From Zhengitettix transpicula (lineage: Eukaryota; Arthropoda; Insecta; Orthoptera; Tetrigidae), in NCBI GenBank assembly GCA_037074705.1, contig CM073591.1, positions 163,894,032 through 163,958,031 of the forward strand: 64,000 bases of DNA. Reading direction: 5' to 3'. Shown in pieces: positions 23,901-36,369 of this stretch (its first letter is position 1; every line of letters begins with the position of its first letter). The position numbers were made by a program, and so were the translations under genes. Under the pieces are notes generated by a model. The model was not told the DNA's origin. It saw only the letters and a list, made by a program, of their open reading frames with translations, and did no database searches.

Positions 23901-24680
23901 AGTATTTATTTTTTTATTATTATTATCATTAAATGGAGTATTGCTGGATAAAATTATACTTTTATTCAGTGAAAATATTTATTCTTTATTTCACTACGGA
24001 AAAAGGAACTATTTCCTTTGTTCGTCGCATAATAACGTCTCTCTTTCTTGGGTGACGTCACGGTCTCTTGGCGCGCAGTAACACAAAATGATCACGTTGT
24101 TTCAATTATAATTCTTTCCACCTTTATGCTAGTAATTACTTATACCCACAGTACTGTTTTGAAGAACATGTTTACCAATTTTTGTTGCAATCTGTCCACG
24201 CGTTAAAATTTGTATAGAAATTAACGTAAATACATACATACATGCTTTCTTATTATATAGATTTAATATCATACTGGAATTTCGTTGCCTGGAAAAGATG
24301 AAATTACAAAAATTTTCATGATTCCATGCCATAATATACGTTTTCACGCACCTATTATGCGGTAAGTACCATCCAGGAGCTTTATCGGTAGCTGATACAC
24401 TAACCCTATAGTTTCCTGATCTTGAACTTTTGGACCTCCATCTATTTCCTTTCCAGTTCCAAAAATACTTGATGGAAATCCTCAGATAACAACTGTGCTT
24501 TGCGAACTTTGTTTGACGACTCTGTTTACCACAATCCAGCGGATATTTACAGTCGTGGTGTTAAAACCCAACTGGCGCTCCACGAGAGCATAAAAATTGC
24601 GAATTATTACTGCTTAATTGTTGTATGTTATTCATTGCTGATAATAAAAATTATTGCAGCAATAAGGATAGGAAAATAAT
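20970..24680. other. AT-rich stretch without gene
   Basis: No coding similarity was seen on either strand. At 22311-22317 CTGAAGA is followed by GAAA at 22332, a possible hammerhead-like core but with no clear stem. 24380-24600 is slightly richer in GC and may be a decayed repeat. Confidence 0.5.
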
Positions 24681-24687
24681 TAACCAA

Positions 24688-24861
24688 AAGAACTAAAACT
24701 TTAATTTATAATTGTATTATACTTCTACTTTTTAATTATTGTTGTTCTGTGTTGTATGGTGTATCTAATAATTTCGTATATAGGCTTAAAAAGTTTCAAA
24801 TCAGAGCGTTAAGAATTATTTTGAATAAAAAATTTGTTTCCGTCCCTATTTCAATAACAAT
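24688..24861 (+). pseudogene. LINE ORF2 fragment downstream of the RT palm
   Basis: An open stretch translates as KTLIYNCIILLLFNYCCSVL followed by YGVSNNFVYRLKKFQIRALR and IILNKKF. This matches the conserved jockey/CR1-group segment where a hydrophobic helix and NYC..VWG precede LQ.RA.RII. The 377-codon LINE at 34867 has the same segment (YGIANWG...LQKRAIRII). It is not preceded or followed by recognisable sequence, so it is a small relic. Confidence 0.65.
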
Positions 24862-24869
24862 TTAGCATA

Positions 24870-26925
24870 AAAGTATTTTAGAAGTAAGGTATAATTAGAT
24901 GCAACTAAGACTAGATTAGATTTAAAACAAAAAAGTACCTTTATTAATCGAATACAAGATTTTAACCCGTTTATAATCCAAATTAAGTAATGTGATTCCA
25001 TTAATAAATTTTAGAATAGTTTATTAAAACACCTACTTTGTGAAAAAGTGAAAACGTATAATTCAGGAGCACTTCTTTGCTAAATAAATTCCTAAATATC
25101 ATTATTATTTTAAAACTCTACATCTTTCCATCGACCTAATATACTCTAATTGTTTTCGAAATAATTATCTGCAGGCAAAAATTACTTTTATTTGCCTCTT
25201 ACCAAAAACGTGAAAGACGAAAATGTTTGGAAATACTTTATGAATAAATTGTATAATAATCTAGCTAGAAAATAAGATTATCTTGAATATCATGGATAAC
25301 TGTAATCGCAGTAGATATAATTCCTTTCTTAGTTTCTACAGGGTTAATCTATGTTTTTAAGTGAATAAGACAATTTTCTTCATTTAGGGTACAAGTAATA
25401 GCCTTTAACTGAAAATAACGTAGGAAATTTACGAATTTGGTGAAAATAAAGAGAACTAAACTGCATTAAAGAAGATTTGTAGCATTCGCAGTGACGACAA
25501 AGAACTGGTTAGTGGGAGAAAATAAGATAAACTGCAACAAGAATTATTTCCGACAAATATCTTCTGCGCCAAGAACCAATACTTGTAAGGTTTCCGACTA
25601 ATCACTTTAAGTAGAACGACAACACAAAGGAAACTTGCAGACAAAGAGCACCGAAAAGAGGTGCTGAATTTGTGGTTAATTAGGTTTTCTTTCCTTGAAG
25701 ATTTTCGGTAATAATCATGTTAAAGTGGTTTAAAGAATTCCTATTAACGTTAACCATTCAAAATAATTTTGTTTTACTAAATATTACAAATGAGGTCCTC
25801 GTTTCCAAATTAAATAATTTCAGTAGGTACATTTAAAAATAATCGTTCCCATATAAAGCTTGTCAATGCTGGTTAATAATATATGGTTGGGTTTTGTGAT
25901 CATAATTTATATTTTCTCTTCTACTTTGTCGACATAATCTCTTCCTTTCTCTTTGAGCTGTCCTTTAACCTTGGCATATATATATTTCTGTATATTCCCT
26001 GAACAGCTAATCGAATTATTTCCATTTCCTGATCACGTTCTACATCACTTAATCTTCGTTGTCGCCTTCTTTGACGTTGTTCATCAATTTGGAGATAAAC
26101 AATTTCATATTAAAAATTTATTTTAAGTAAATTGAATAAACACTATTTTTCAGGCGTGCGTTAGTAATCACATTTAAACACACGAATTAATATATTCGAT
26201 TCCGTTTCAATATACACAATAAATAAGACAGACAGTACTTAAAAAGTTCATTAAAAACTGAAAAACTAAAATTGTACACTACAATCCATTCCTGGGACAT
26301 TACGATTTGGAACGCAAATGAATATCGCATCATAGAGTATACGTACAATAATTTTCAAGACTATAACATTAAGCTTTATAATGAATATATACAAGAAATT
26401 ATATGGAAACTGGCAAGTGTCCCTCCATAATTTATACATGCAACGAGTATTACCGGCATATATTGTAAGTGATACATATTTTCCATTGCGAATTTAAACA
26501 GTTTTTAATTTTTAATTACGCATATTACATTTAAATGCAATTAAAGTCATTTTAATTCCCTAGTTCAATTGTGCGTTAATGGTATTATCAGTGTGCCGAT
26601 TGTATTATTGGCTTGTCCGTGACAATTTGATTTGCTCTTAATCACATGTTCCCGGCTGTATCTTTAACTATGATCGACCTAGAGACTCTAAAATCGATCT
26701 TTCGACTGAAGGAACATCTCAACCCGGAAACATCCATACAAAATTATTTCTGAGCATCATCGCATCCTGAGACGACGATGACGAGCTACTGTGCTTTCTG
26801 CAGCGAGGGTCGCATGCAACTATATAATTTATTATTGTTTTATCAATTATACAAAATAATTACCACATTTAATTACGTTTAACTGTTTGGTTTTATTTAA
26901 ATTAATGACCACGACCTGTAATCAT
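24870..26925. other. AT-rich stretch without gene
   Basis: Nothing was recognised apart from short AT-rich frames. Confidence 0.5.
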
Positions 26926-26931
26926 ATATAT

Positions 26932-27810
26932 TGTAGTAATTAAAAGGGCAATTAATAATAAATGATTAAGAGAACACACAGATTAAACACAAGAATGGTC
27001 AATAATCGAGGCCTAAGGTATTGTAGACATGGCGCGCTGAGACGGAGGTAAAAGTTGTTAGTTGTTAGTTGAGGACGGAACTAAAGTTAAAACTCGAGTA
27101 GAGACTATACTCTCTTAATGCATTAATAAAAGTATTGGAGAACATATAGCAGCAGTAAAGTCAAATATTCATGAAAGTTTTGCATAAGTAAATATTGCAA
27201 AACAATAGTCGTTTTCGTCCGGATTGAACTTTACCATATTCAGCGTGGAGGAGTTGTACCGTGATCGCATTAACGAAATTATTGCGGTGCAGAGCAGCGT
27301 TCGAGTTACAGCTAATTTGCCAAATTATCAAGTTTGGCCAGGTACCTACAAAACAGTAAGTTTAATTGAAAATTCAGTAATTGTAAACGTTAACGTAAAG
27401 ATAGTTGTCAGATTTCGTATTTTTTTTGTCTATTGAAAAAATTGATTTGTAATAACAAGTGCGCATTGGCACAGAAGTTGGATTGTTTTAAAAACGAGTA
27501 ATAATATTCTTTATTTAAAAGGCCCAGATCAAGACTGAAATTAATAGTAAAAAGTTGTTTGTACATAATGATTGTCGTAAAAGGGCATTGAATATTTATC
27601 TATAAATTTAAAATTTGTGAGCATTGAATAAATTATTTGTTTCGTCAGTTTAATAGATTTCTGATTTGTTATCCTTCCATTTGAATTTGAATTGTGCATT
27701 ATTGTGGGCATTTTTTTTATTTTAAACATAATTGCATTGTATATACCACAAAATTTGGTTTCAACAACGTGGGAGAATTTTTTTTTTAATTACATTAATA
27801 GTTGATTACT

Positions 27811-27813
<3 letters not shown>
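26932..27813 (+). mobile_element. Family B solo-LTR-like element, copy 1
   Basis: Begins TGTAGTAATTAAAAGGG and ends TTGATTACTACA, with ATAT on both sides. TG...CA ends plus a 4-bp ATAT duplication suggest an LTR of a gypsy-type element. Inside are GGTACC (27341) then CAGTAAGT (splice-donor-like), GTCAGATTTCGT near 27408 and AATAAATTATTTG near 27627 (poly(A)-signal-like). At 27756-27773 TGGTTTCAACAACGTGGG resembles a primer-binding site for tRNA-Lys. The element then runs 40 bp further to its CA end. A 70-codon frame at 27224-27436 is not recognised and I do not call it a gene. Confidence 0.7.

Positions 27814-27843
<30 letters not shown>
27814..27843. repeat. (TA)n microsatellite at LTR edge
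   Basis: About fifteen AT units directly follow the CA end of family B copy 1. Such tracts touch most copies of this family. Confidence 0.9.
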
Positions 27844-27846
<3 letters not shown>

Positions 27847-27950
27847 TGAGTGTGCGTATTCATTTATTTTCTACGTTAACTCTATAAAATATATGGAAAT
27901 TTCAAACTTTGTATATTTATGAATTATGATCCTCGGTAAAAACATGAGGG

Positions 27951-28445
27951 TGACCAGGGTAACAGCGAACAACTCTCACCATATGCGCAAGATCTGCGAT
28001 CCCGGAACGTACACCTCTCAGAACAGGCCGAGGTTCCTGTACAAGCTTCCAGAAAATGTAACGAGAGAAAATTGCCTTTGAGCAGGTATGATTTGTAAAA
28101 ATTCAAAAAAACTGGCGCTATCAAATTTGTCTTTAATTTGGATGTTGTATTACATTTAAGAAGTTGCCAGCATCGGGTAGGTCGGACATGTGGTACTTGT
28201 CCGACACCTTTACCATGGAGGGAGACGGGTTTGCTGTGTGGACGCAGCATTCCCCTACCCGTGGCTCGACCCGCCTAGGAGGTAGCTGGACGACTATTCC
28301 AATGGGAATAGCGGACAACTCTTACCGAATTTCCAAGGTCGGTGAGCATGGAACCTCGGGTTACGGGAACCTTAGTTTGTAAACGGAGAGGGGAAAAGGC
28401 AAGCCATTACCAAAGGTAGCCCTCACCGTCTCTCCAGAAAGGTTA
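27951..28445 (-). mobile_element. Family A, copy 11 (two fragments)
   Basis: 27951-28052 matches one central part (GCGAACAACTCTCACCATAT...AACAGGCCGAGGTTCCTG). 28170-28445 matches an overlapping central to 5' part (GGTAGGTCGGACATG...CCTTAGTTTGTAAACGGAG). About 115 bp of unrelated AT-rich DNA separates them, and because they overlap in family coordinates these are two copies or a rearrangement. Neither has a poly(A) end. Confidence 0.8.
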
Positions 28446-29789
28446 AACAATTGTGTGACACATCCTGACTCGTTCCAGATAGCGTACTCGAAGTAAATTG
28501 AGTGGCAGAAAAAGCTAGTGAATGCTACAAAGCAGATAGTTCTATTGTCTAATAACCTTATATCGTCTAGATAAATACTTACACAGTAAATACAGTTGTT
28601 GACTACTCATTAGTATTTTAAGACGGACGGAAATTAATAAATTATCACAAAAAATTGAATTTTATCTTACGTTTTAATTATAATTGAAGAAAATTGGCCA
28701 TAAGCCATAATTTGTTTATAAAACATTAAAATATTCAATAAACTAAAATACATACTTTTCATCCTCTAGTTTAGGAATCTCTACAGATGAATATAAAAAA
28801 TATATTAAAATATTTGGTTAATTTAGATAAAATAATTTAACAGAAAAACTTAGACACACTAAAAAAACGTCTATTTTTCTACTAAATAATTTATATGGTT
28901 AATAACATTCATCTGAAAACGTCTCTAACCCAAGGAACTGAACGTTATATACACATTTTAGTTTATTGAATATTTTAATGTTTTATAAACAAATTCCAGA
29001 GTTCGATAAAAATTTCAAAAAATCCTGCTCTCTTATAATTTCAACATAATGTAATATAAAAAGAAAGTAACTTGAATTCAGAGAAGAAAATAATTCCAAA
29101 AAGTTCTAAATTAGTTTCTTTAACTATACCGTGACCTCAATACACCATTCAGAATTCTCTTTCAATAAGTCTATATTTTAGCTTTATTACATGAAACTAG
29201 GCACGAAGAACAATGTAGTGTTCAATCGTCTTCGATTTTTAAACTCAACTTTCCATCTTAGTTATATTGAACTTCCTGCGGCTTGACGACCAAGATAACT
29301 TCGAGAGAGCACTTGATCGAGATTGCCCCGGCTGCAGTGCATTGTACCGGAGTTTACTTTTAGGACCACCCAATTGTATTAGCTACGTCACAGGCTCGTG
29401 TTTACCCCACATGCGCACGGAGCAACACATTTACATCTCAAAGGAATCGATGTGTCACTGACAGCAGAAAAACTACAATGAAAATTCTTCACAAAGCGGC
29501 TTGAAAATAATTTAAAAAGTTAATAATGCTACTTGCAGCCAGTTAATTTTACACTGGGTTTGCATTAAACTTAAATTTCACTTTAAAGTGAGCGTAATAA
29601 GAGAATTTAAAAAGTGAAGTGTACACAAATGAAATAGTAAATTACATAAAATAAAATGATACAATATCGTTTGCAGATCAACAACAACGAATTGAAAAAT
29701 CTATATTTATCTATTAGTTATAATATAAATGTGAATCGTGTGCAATATATCAATTATGATAAATAGTTTCTTGAAAGAAATTGGTTATT
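28446..29789. other. No gene identified
   Basis: A 64-codon frame at 29267-29461 lies in a slightly GC-richer patch but has no recognised domain. Confidence 0.45.
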
Positions 29790-30015
29790 AATATTGTCCA
29801 TTCTGCTTACATTCCACAGATACTTATTACATGCTAGGATGACTGCCAGAGTGTCTACGTTCCTCTTCAATTCCCCAATTTCCCGCCACACTACAACCTT
29901 CCCATCCCTGATCAGTTGCAAGTCCAAGCTTAAAGACGATATTCTCTTTTACAATAAAAACAACCATGCGCAATCTACGAGGCAACCAATTATTCAAAAT
30001 CCCAATTATTAACCA
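29790..30015 (+). pseudogene. Jockey-like LINE relic (second copy of the 6-8 kb family)
   Basis: CAATTTCCCGCCACACTACA and the following ~70 bases align by eye with 7805-7880, the 3' coding part of the LINE interrupted by the mariner. One frame gives NFPPHYN then LPIPDQLQ. The C-rich sense strand fits. Only this patch survives. Confidence 0.5.
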
Positions 30016-30517
30016 TTCCCTGAAAAGTGCCGTTTGTCTCAGAAAAATTAAAAAATGTCTACGTTAATCACTTCTCAATTACAAATAATAGTAAAAATTA
30101 ATAAATAAATAAACATCAACATCGTTCAAGCAACTATTTATCATAATTGATATATTTCACACGATTCGAATTTCTATTACAATTAATAGATGAATGTAGT
30201 TTTTTCAACACGTTAATGTCGATCTGAAAACGATATTATATAATTTTATTTCATATAATTTCCTATTTGGGTATACGTCACTTTTTAATGTCTCTTATTA
30301 AGTATACGTTGAAGTAAAAATGTATGTTTTAATGAAGAAATAATTTCGGCCGCGGTAGTCAAAATTTATTTAAACTTGAACGTAATGAGGTCGCCAAATA
30401 ATCGACGAAACGTTGCATAATTTTACATTAATAACATTCTTTTTTATGACTTAAAATTGTCTGATGATTATAATTTTATTAGTTTCTTCGATAGTCAGAA
30501 TATATATATATATATAT

Positions 30518-30850
30518 TGTAATAATCAAAAAATAAAGTTAATTTAAAAAAATTATTATTAATTATTAAACACAAATTTTATTCTTCAAGGTTACAAATT
30601 TTATATTTTACAAACAAATCTAAATACTCTTTTTCTCATGGTCTTTACTGGGTTTGATAGTAAGAAACAAATCAAGATTACAATTATAGAATTTACAATT
30701 TAAACAATTTGAAACGCACTGAATATGAAATAAAAAGAAACGAAATATGACTTTACCTTTAATTACTGTTTACAAACATTTATTATTTTAGTTTATATTT
30801 ACAACTGTCCTTTTTGATCCAGATTTAATGATTTCAAAGCTTGGGGACAC
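30518..30850 (-). mobile_element. Family B LTR-like element, copy 6 (truncated, no PBS unit)
   Basis: The minus-strand end is TTTTTTGATTATTACA followed by ATATATAT. Upstream on that strand, ATCAAACCCAGTAAAGACC and GTAAAGTCATATTTCG match copy 3 (ATCAAACCCAGTGGAGACC; GTAGAGTCAGATTTCG). Copy 6 stops at the first ATTATTACA, where copies 3 and 4 continue into a PBS-like motif, so it has the shorter version of the right end. Its 5' end is lost near 30850. Confidence 0.65.
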
Positions 30851-30944
30851 ACTAACACACTAAAAGGCCATTATGTGCATAAAATTGCACACTCAACGAC
30901 TCAGTATGGGAACTTATTTTCCTTATCGGGGGACTGAAATGACG

Positions 30945-31035
30945 AACACAAACATCCACGCCCTCGCCGGGATTCGAATCCGGGACCTCTATGATGTGAG
31001 GCAGTCACGCTGACCCCTACACTACAGGAGGTCGA
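30945..31035 (-). repeat. tRNA-derived SINE head
   Basis: On the minus strand: TGTAGTGTAGGGGTCAGCGT, CTGCCTCACATCATAGAGGT, then CCGGATTCGAATCCCGGCGA. The B box GATTCGAATCC is intact and the fold looks tRNA-like, but the A box is stretched and there is no clean acceptor stem. I therefore call a SINE rather than a tRNA gene. Confidence 0.75.
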
Positions 31036-31364
31036 AACGTTCATATTTATTTAATTTGGAAATATTTTATAACTTTCTTCTGCAATGTGAAAGAGGAAGA
31101 AGCCAATTATTTATGTCCTACAACAATACAATACGGAGTACTTACTTTCGAAATAGTATTATATATGTATTACTTTTTCACTAGGTCTTATCTTTCAAAC
31201 AGTGACACTTATATTGTACTCAATCATTCTGGCAGATAAATTTGTTATTTTTCAAACGCCTTTGTTACTGGTATTAATATTTCTAAAGTAACCCCAATGC
31301 CCTCATGTACTTTACTAATAAGTTTTACAAATCTGAATATTATCTCAAATATAATGAAGTAACC

Positions 31365-31450
31365 AATAAACAGACAAAATTGAGTGATAAAATAAATACC
31401 ACCCAATTATTTTGCAAACATTTTTGCTTTCAACATATCAAAAAGCTATT
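31365..31450 (-). repeat. Dispersed repeat family C, copy 4 (fragment)
   Basis: AACAGACAAAATTGAGTGAT then AAAATAAATACCACCCAATT is the reverse complement of the family C 3' segment (GTGTGGTATTTATTTTATCA...TTTTGTCTGT). Confidence 0.5.
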
Positions 31451-33050
31451 AATTTTTTAAAAATTGACGAAAGCAACAATTTTTTCCGAACATTGGTATT
31501 CTTTTTTTCTCGAATTTTTATCTGTTTATTTTGCACTCCATTACCTATTTGTTAATTTTAATCCAGTCTAGACGATTACATATTTTATAAATATTCTACT
31601 CCACAACTAAATTGCCCCGCGATAAATTTCCATTCATATTGCGTATATTGAAATTCGAATCACCAGAAAAAACTATTATAAGTGTGAGGACAACTTACAT
31701 CCCTCTACAAATAATGTTTCTTGTTAGATAATAGCATTTCTTGGGTTTATACAACACGAATAATAATGTAATTCTATTGAAGTATTTGAAACATTTTTAT
31801 AAAGCTAGGATTTCGTCCTAGTATCGTAAAAACGAACGCCAGATGATTATTTATTGCCAATTCGTCGGCGTTATGATAATATTATATCAGTAATAAATTA
31901 TAAATATTATATAATATATAAATATTCAAACAATTACGATAATAATGCTGTAAGATAGTTAATAGGCCCAGTATGCACGTCGATTTGGTTAAAATACAAC
32001 AAACTAATACGTATTTACTACCTTCTAAATGTTTTAAACTTTACACTACTTCTTGATGTTATTTCCGCAGATCATTACACTATAATATTTAATCGAACTA
32101 GAGACTGAACTACTTGGCCTAGGATGCTCATAAACGACTTAAATTAATGGTATTGGTTTGCCGCAGTACCTTTACCCAGTTTGTTATTAATTCAGTATTT
32201 CTGCAGTTCGAATTTTTTATTTTCCAAAATACTTTATAATTTGTGAACTGTTAGAAAGTATAATTATTTCCGTGTAAAGGAATAATATAGTTCTGAATTT
32301 TTCTCTATAACTGTTGATAATTTTTAATTGATCCATAATTTGGACCATAACAGATGCATGGTTCCTGGAAACGCCAGAAAAATCGTTACCTACATCTTAT
32401 TGGTTACTCGACTACTGAGAGATGTTAATTTTTTGGCAGGTAATAAAATATGAAATTGAAAATTACGTGGATTATCAAGCAAGTACTTTTTAAAAAATAA
32501 TAATCATGGAAAACAAAAAAAATTGCGGATGGAAATAAAAAAAATACGCAATTTATGTGCAATGCGGTTATTATACAAATGGCGAAAGATATACAGATTA
32601 AAATATAGACATAGGAAATAAAATTTTAAATGCTCAAATTCGTAAAAAAAGAGTTATATTACAGATGCGATTTTCAATGTAGCATAGTTATCAGTTAGCT
32701 AGAAATGTTGTTATTTGTTTGCGAGTGCGGAAAATAGGAACATTATTATTAGTCGAAATAGGATTACCATTTTACCTTTTAACATCTACTCCTTAAAGTT
32801 TAATTGATTTAGTTACAAACGATTTTAAATTACGTTAATGGCAAGCATACAAACTTATAGTACGTACGTAATTATTATTAATAATATCCGTTAAAGAAGT
32901 TAATACAATTTCCTATGCAGACTATTTATAGTAACTAACTAATTACAACTAAATTTTACAGCATAAAAATCTTTAACTTCTTATGTATCTTATTCGAGCT
33001 ATATTTTCCTCACAAACATTAACGCTGGCGGGGAAAATCCCGTTCATAGA
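31451..33050. other. AT-rich stretch without gene
   Basis: Nothing recognised on either strand. Confidence 0.5.
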
Positions 33051-33052
33051 TA

Positions 33053-33290
33053 TACAGGGTGACATTGTTTATTTCCATCGTCGCAGAGTAGTTCTCTCGA
33101 GTAATGTTTACAATAAATTCTCATAACTGCAACCACCAACAGCAATACAAACTAGAACCCAGTTGACTCAATTCAGTGCCTCATTGCTTGACTATCCATT
33201 CCTGCTGCAAGCGTGCGTGAAATACCTGACATCTTTGGAACTTTTCGTCAATCTCTCCTTCGACACATGTATTACTGTCGGTGGTCGAAA
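33053..33290 (-). pseudogene. Tc1/mariner-superfamily transposase, C-terminal relic
   Basis: On the minus strand the frame ending near 33121 reads CIAVGGCSYENLL then stop, the typical C-terminus of a Tc1-like transposase family (C...GG..FE.LL). Upstream in the same frame are KERLTKSSKDV and several stops. The sequence after the stop ends CAATGTCACCCTGTATA, and TACAGGGTGAC near 33053 looks like a terminal inverted repeat start. No partner repeat was found to the right. A 112-codon open frame at 33192-33530 partly overlaps, but its upstream part is not recognised. Confidence 0.45.
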
Positions 33291-33539
33291 ATTTTGACTA
33301 TCTATTGTAATCATTGCTGGAAATAAACATTTTTCGATTATGTTGTAAACAAACAATGTTTTTCTTTTCATGTTTTTTGTCTTGACGCGCCACTTCCAAC
33401 CATGCATTCCAATACAAAAATGTATGTATTTATAAGCTGTACCCCCCCCACCCCCTTTCTCTCTCGAAGTTTGTCCAGCGACCGTAGAATCAGTTTGTAT
33501 ATTGAGAAAAATGTCCAAATCCGTCAACATCGACTAAAA

Positions 33540-34585
33540 TTTAAGGTCAATTGGTAATTTAAGTGGTCAGAAAATAAGATATACTTTAACTTTAAATATT
33601 ATAACAACATTATCACAAATTTGAACATTCCCAATTTTAGACAATATGCTCACATTTTAATCCTTATATATTTTGGTTTATAATAATGTCATTGTCCGTA
33701 AACTTATCCATTTTTGTTATTGGTAAATAATTTTGTTGTAATTTTTTCAGCTAGTACCAACACATCTGCCGGGTGGTCTTTCTTACATTGCATCTTATTC
33801 CGGGTATTAATTAAAAAAGTTACGAAAACATCTATTAAGCAATTTTTATATTTAAATTATGTCAGTAAATAAAACAGTATTAGTAATTTATAATTTATCA
33901 TTCTGGCTAACAATCAGAAATTTTGAACAGCAACAAGCTTTAGTTAATTTAAATCGATGAGTTTACCTGAAGGCTTTAACCAGTATGAAACAAAGTTGAA
34001 GGTATTGTGAACACGCTATACCGAAGCTAATCTCAACTTTGACGCCTCCGGCAACATCAGCACGCGAAATTAAACCGTCTGAAGTGTTTGTATCAAAGCA
34101 TATGTCATGGATGAGTTCATTGGCTTGATAAGAGAAAATGGCATGTCTAGAACACTGTTAAGGTTTGGCATGTTTAGTTGTTAGTTCTACGCGTCTGCAG
34201 TAATGTGCATATATGTTTCAAATGCGTTTTGGTGACATGGGAGTACGCTATATAGGAACAAGATTCATCTGCAGGAAAACAAACTCATAGTTGGTACATA
34301 TGGACAACTGAAGACGTACTTCTCATAATTATTTCTAAACTGAAGTAAAATATTCGTATAAATGATAACCCTAAATGATTATCAAGCTGGAACATATTTT
34401 CTAAACTATTCTGGAAAACTAGACTTATGAAAAAATTATCTTACATCATATAGTCATCATATTAATATGGTCTTAGATAACAATTTGATTCTCTACAAAC
34501 TAATTCACCAAGGGCAACTTTATACCTTACGTTTGGTCTTAGTTGCTCTCGAGGTAAATTCGTACTTTTAATGCAATTATATTTT
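33540..34585. other. No gene identified
   Basis: AT-rich DNA between two transposon relics. Confidence 0.5.
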
Positions 34586-36353
34586 ACTGTGCCGACGTCA
34601 TAGCTACTCCCCTTCAAATCATATTCAACGCGTGTCTTTCTACCGGCATTTTTCCCGACTCCCTTAAAGCTGCTAAAGTTATTCCGATCTTCAAAAAGGG
34701 TTCGCCCACCGACGCATCAAATTACAGACCAATTTCTCTACTTCCGATATTTTCAAAAATACTAGAAAAAATTTTACACAAAAAGTTACTTGAATTCTTG
34801 ACGAAGTAGAAAGTAATTACTCCGGATCAACACGGCTTCCTCAAACAAAAATCCACGAGCACTGCTATGTACGAGTTCATTCAGAGTATACAAAATTCCC
34901 TTGATGAAAAACTGAAAGTAGCCGGAATTTTTGCTGATCTCTCGAAGGCATTTGATCTTGTAGATCACAGCATACTCCTCCAAAAATTAGAATATTATGG
35001 GATCAGAGGCAACGCTTTGGCACTCTTTAAATCTTATCTCAACAATCGGAAACAGAAGGTAGCCTTAAAAAACAAAGCTGGTGAGGTGCACTTGTCAGAA
35101 TGGGAGGGCATTTCTTGTGGCGTGCCTCAGGGCTCAATATTAGGTCCCCTGCTTTTTCTTTTGTATATTAACGATCTTCCAGAATATATGGACCCTATAA
35201 AATCTGTCTTATACGCAGATGACACTAATTTGTTAATTACGGACATTGATTTAAATAATCTCAATGCGAAGATTGAGACTGCATCTAGAGACCTAAATAC
35301 TTGGTTCGCCGCCAATAAATTAACGCTCAATGTACAGAAAACTAAGTTAGTTCGTTTTACAACACAAACCAACAACATCGTAACGAATAAGTTCTCTGAT
35401 CATGCGACTTTCCTCGACTTGCAAGTCGACATGAAATTAAAATGGAACTTGCACATTGATCGCCTCGTGCGCAAACTTAGTTCTGTTTGTTACTCATTGA
35501 GACTATTGACGCAACAATTTGATACCAAAACTGCTTCACTAGTCTACTTTGCCTACTTTCATTCACATATGTGTTACGGTATTGCCAACTGGGGCAATTG
35601 TTCTCGTAGTGTGGATGTTTTCAAACTGCAAAAACGAGCCATTAGAATTATATCAGGTTCACATGCTAGAGAAAGCTGCAGGCCGCTGTTCAAAAGACTC
35701 CATATTCTGACTCTACCTAGCGCTTACATTGTTAAACGCATCATGAACCTTTTTGCAAGTAACGGGGACAATCATGGCTATGACACAAGAAACCGTTCAG
35801 TTCTTAGGTCTGACAAGCACAGCCTCAGTCTCTATGAGTCTAGCGTTCATTATTCCGGTATCGCACTATTTAACAGCCTTCCTGATCATGTAAAGGACAT
35901 CAACAACTACAACTTATTCGTAAAGGAGTGTAAAACTTACCTTGTCAATGGAACTTATTACTCCGTACACGAATTTTTGAATCGGTCTGACATTCGTTGA
36001 ACTTCCTTGCCTACAAAATTGCCGAATATGCTATAAATATGTAAATAGTATGTCCAGTTTTCCCCTTTTGGTTCTGTTTTCCTGCCTCTGCTTTCTGTTT
36101 TAGTAAATATCTATGACGACATCACTCTGTACCTAGCGACAGGAGATTAATACCAGTAAGTGATTTGTGTCGTGTGCGTGTTTCCTAAAAATAGTGTGTA
36201 TGATTGTAGTGACTAGACTAATGTAAACAGATATGAATTTTTGTGTGTGTTTTTGTGTATTATAAGTTTATATGCAATTTATCTACTGTACATTTGTGAC
36301 GAATCCTATTTCCTATTTAGAGGGCTAATGGTGAATAAATCTATCTATCTATC
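34586..36353 (+). mobile_element. 5'-truncated LINE (CR1/L2/jockey group) with TCTA-repeat tail
   Basis: A non-LTR retrotransposon fragment of about 1.77 kb. The 5' part, including the endonuclease, is missing. It starts within the segment before the RT core, continues through the open RT frame and ends after a ~350-bp 3' UTR in GAATAAATCTATCTATCTAT. A short tandem-repeat tail instead of poly(A) is common in CR1/L2-group LINEs. I could not define a target-site duplication. Confidence 0.85.
34600..36000 (+). pseudogene. LINE reverse transcriptase, nearly intact but 5' truncated
   Basis: Copies element RNA into DNA at a nicked target. The 377-codon open frame begins at Met 34867. The same frame extends upstream to about 34600 with AKVIPIFKKGSP and NYRPISLLPIFSKILEK, broken by one TAG at 34807, so the Met is not the true start. 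In the 377-residue part: FADLSKAFD at 22-30 (first catalytic Asp), GVPQGSILGP at 85-94, YADDT at 116-120 (catalytic pair), LTLNVQKTK near 152-160, FLDLQVDMKLKWN near 182-194 and LQKRAIRII at 254-262. The FLG glycine of the family is an Asp here. One stop plus the missing N-terminus means it is inactive, but it is the youngest LINE in the window. Confidence 0.92.
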
Positions 36354-36369
36354 TGTAGGTGACCAAAAG

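Noticed and set aside
27224..27436. 70-codon frame in family B copy 1 as a gag start
   Set aside because: It lies inside the LTR, is not shared by copies 3 or 4 and has no recognisable domain.
26932..27813. Reading family B as a DNA transposon/MITE because of its inverted ends and TA flanks
   Set aside because: TG...CA ends, ATAT duplications, poly(A)-signal-like and PBS-like motifs at constant positions fit LTRs better. The alternative is kept as a refutation test.
30945..31035. Possible tRNA gene on the minus strand
   Set aside because: The B box is good, but the spacing of the A box and the missing acceptor pairing fit a tRNA-derived SINE, and two other degenerate copies exist in the window.
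33192..33530. 112-codon minus-strand frame with a GGGGG stretch
   Set aside because: Only the end nearest 33192 resembles a transposase C-terminus. The remainder is unrecognised and includes translated homopolymer, so it is not called as a gene.
35127..35378. 83-codon minus-strand frame inside the LINE
   Set aside because: It is an antisense shadow of the reverse transcriptase frame.
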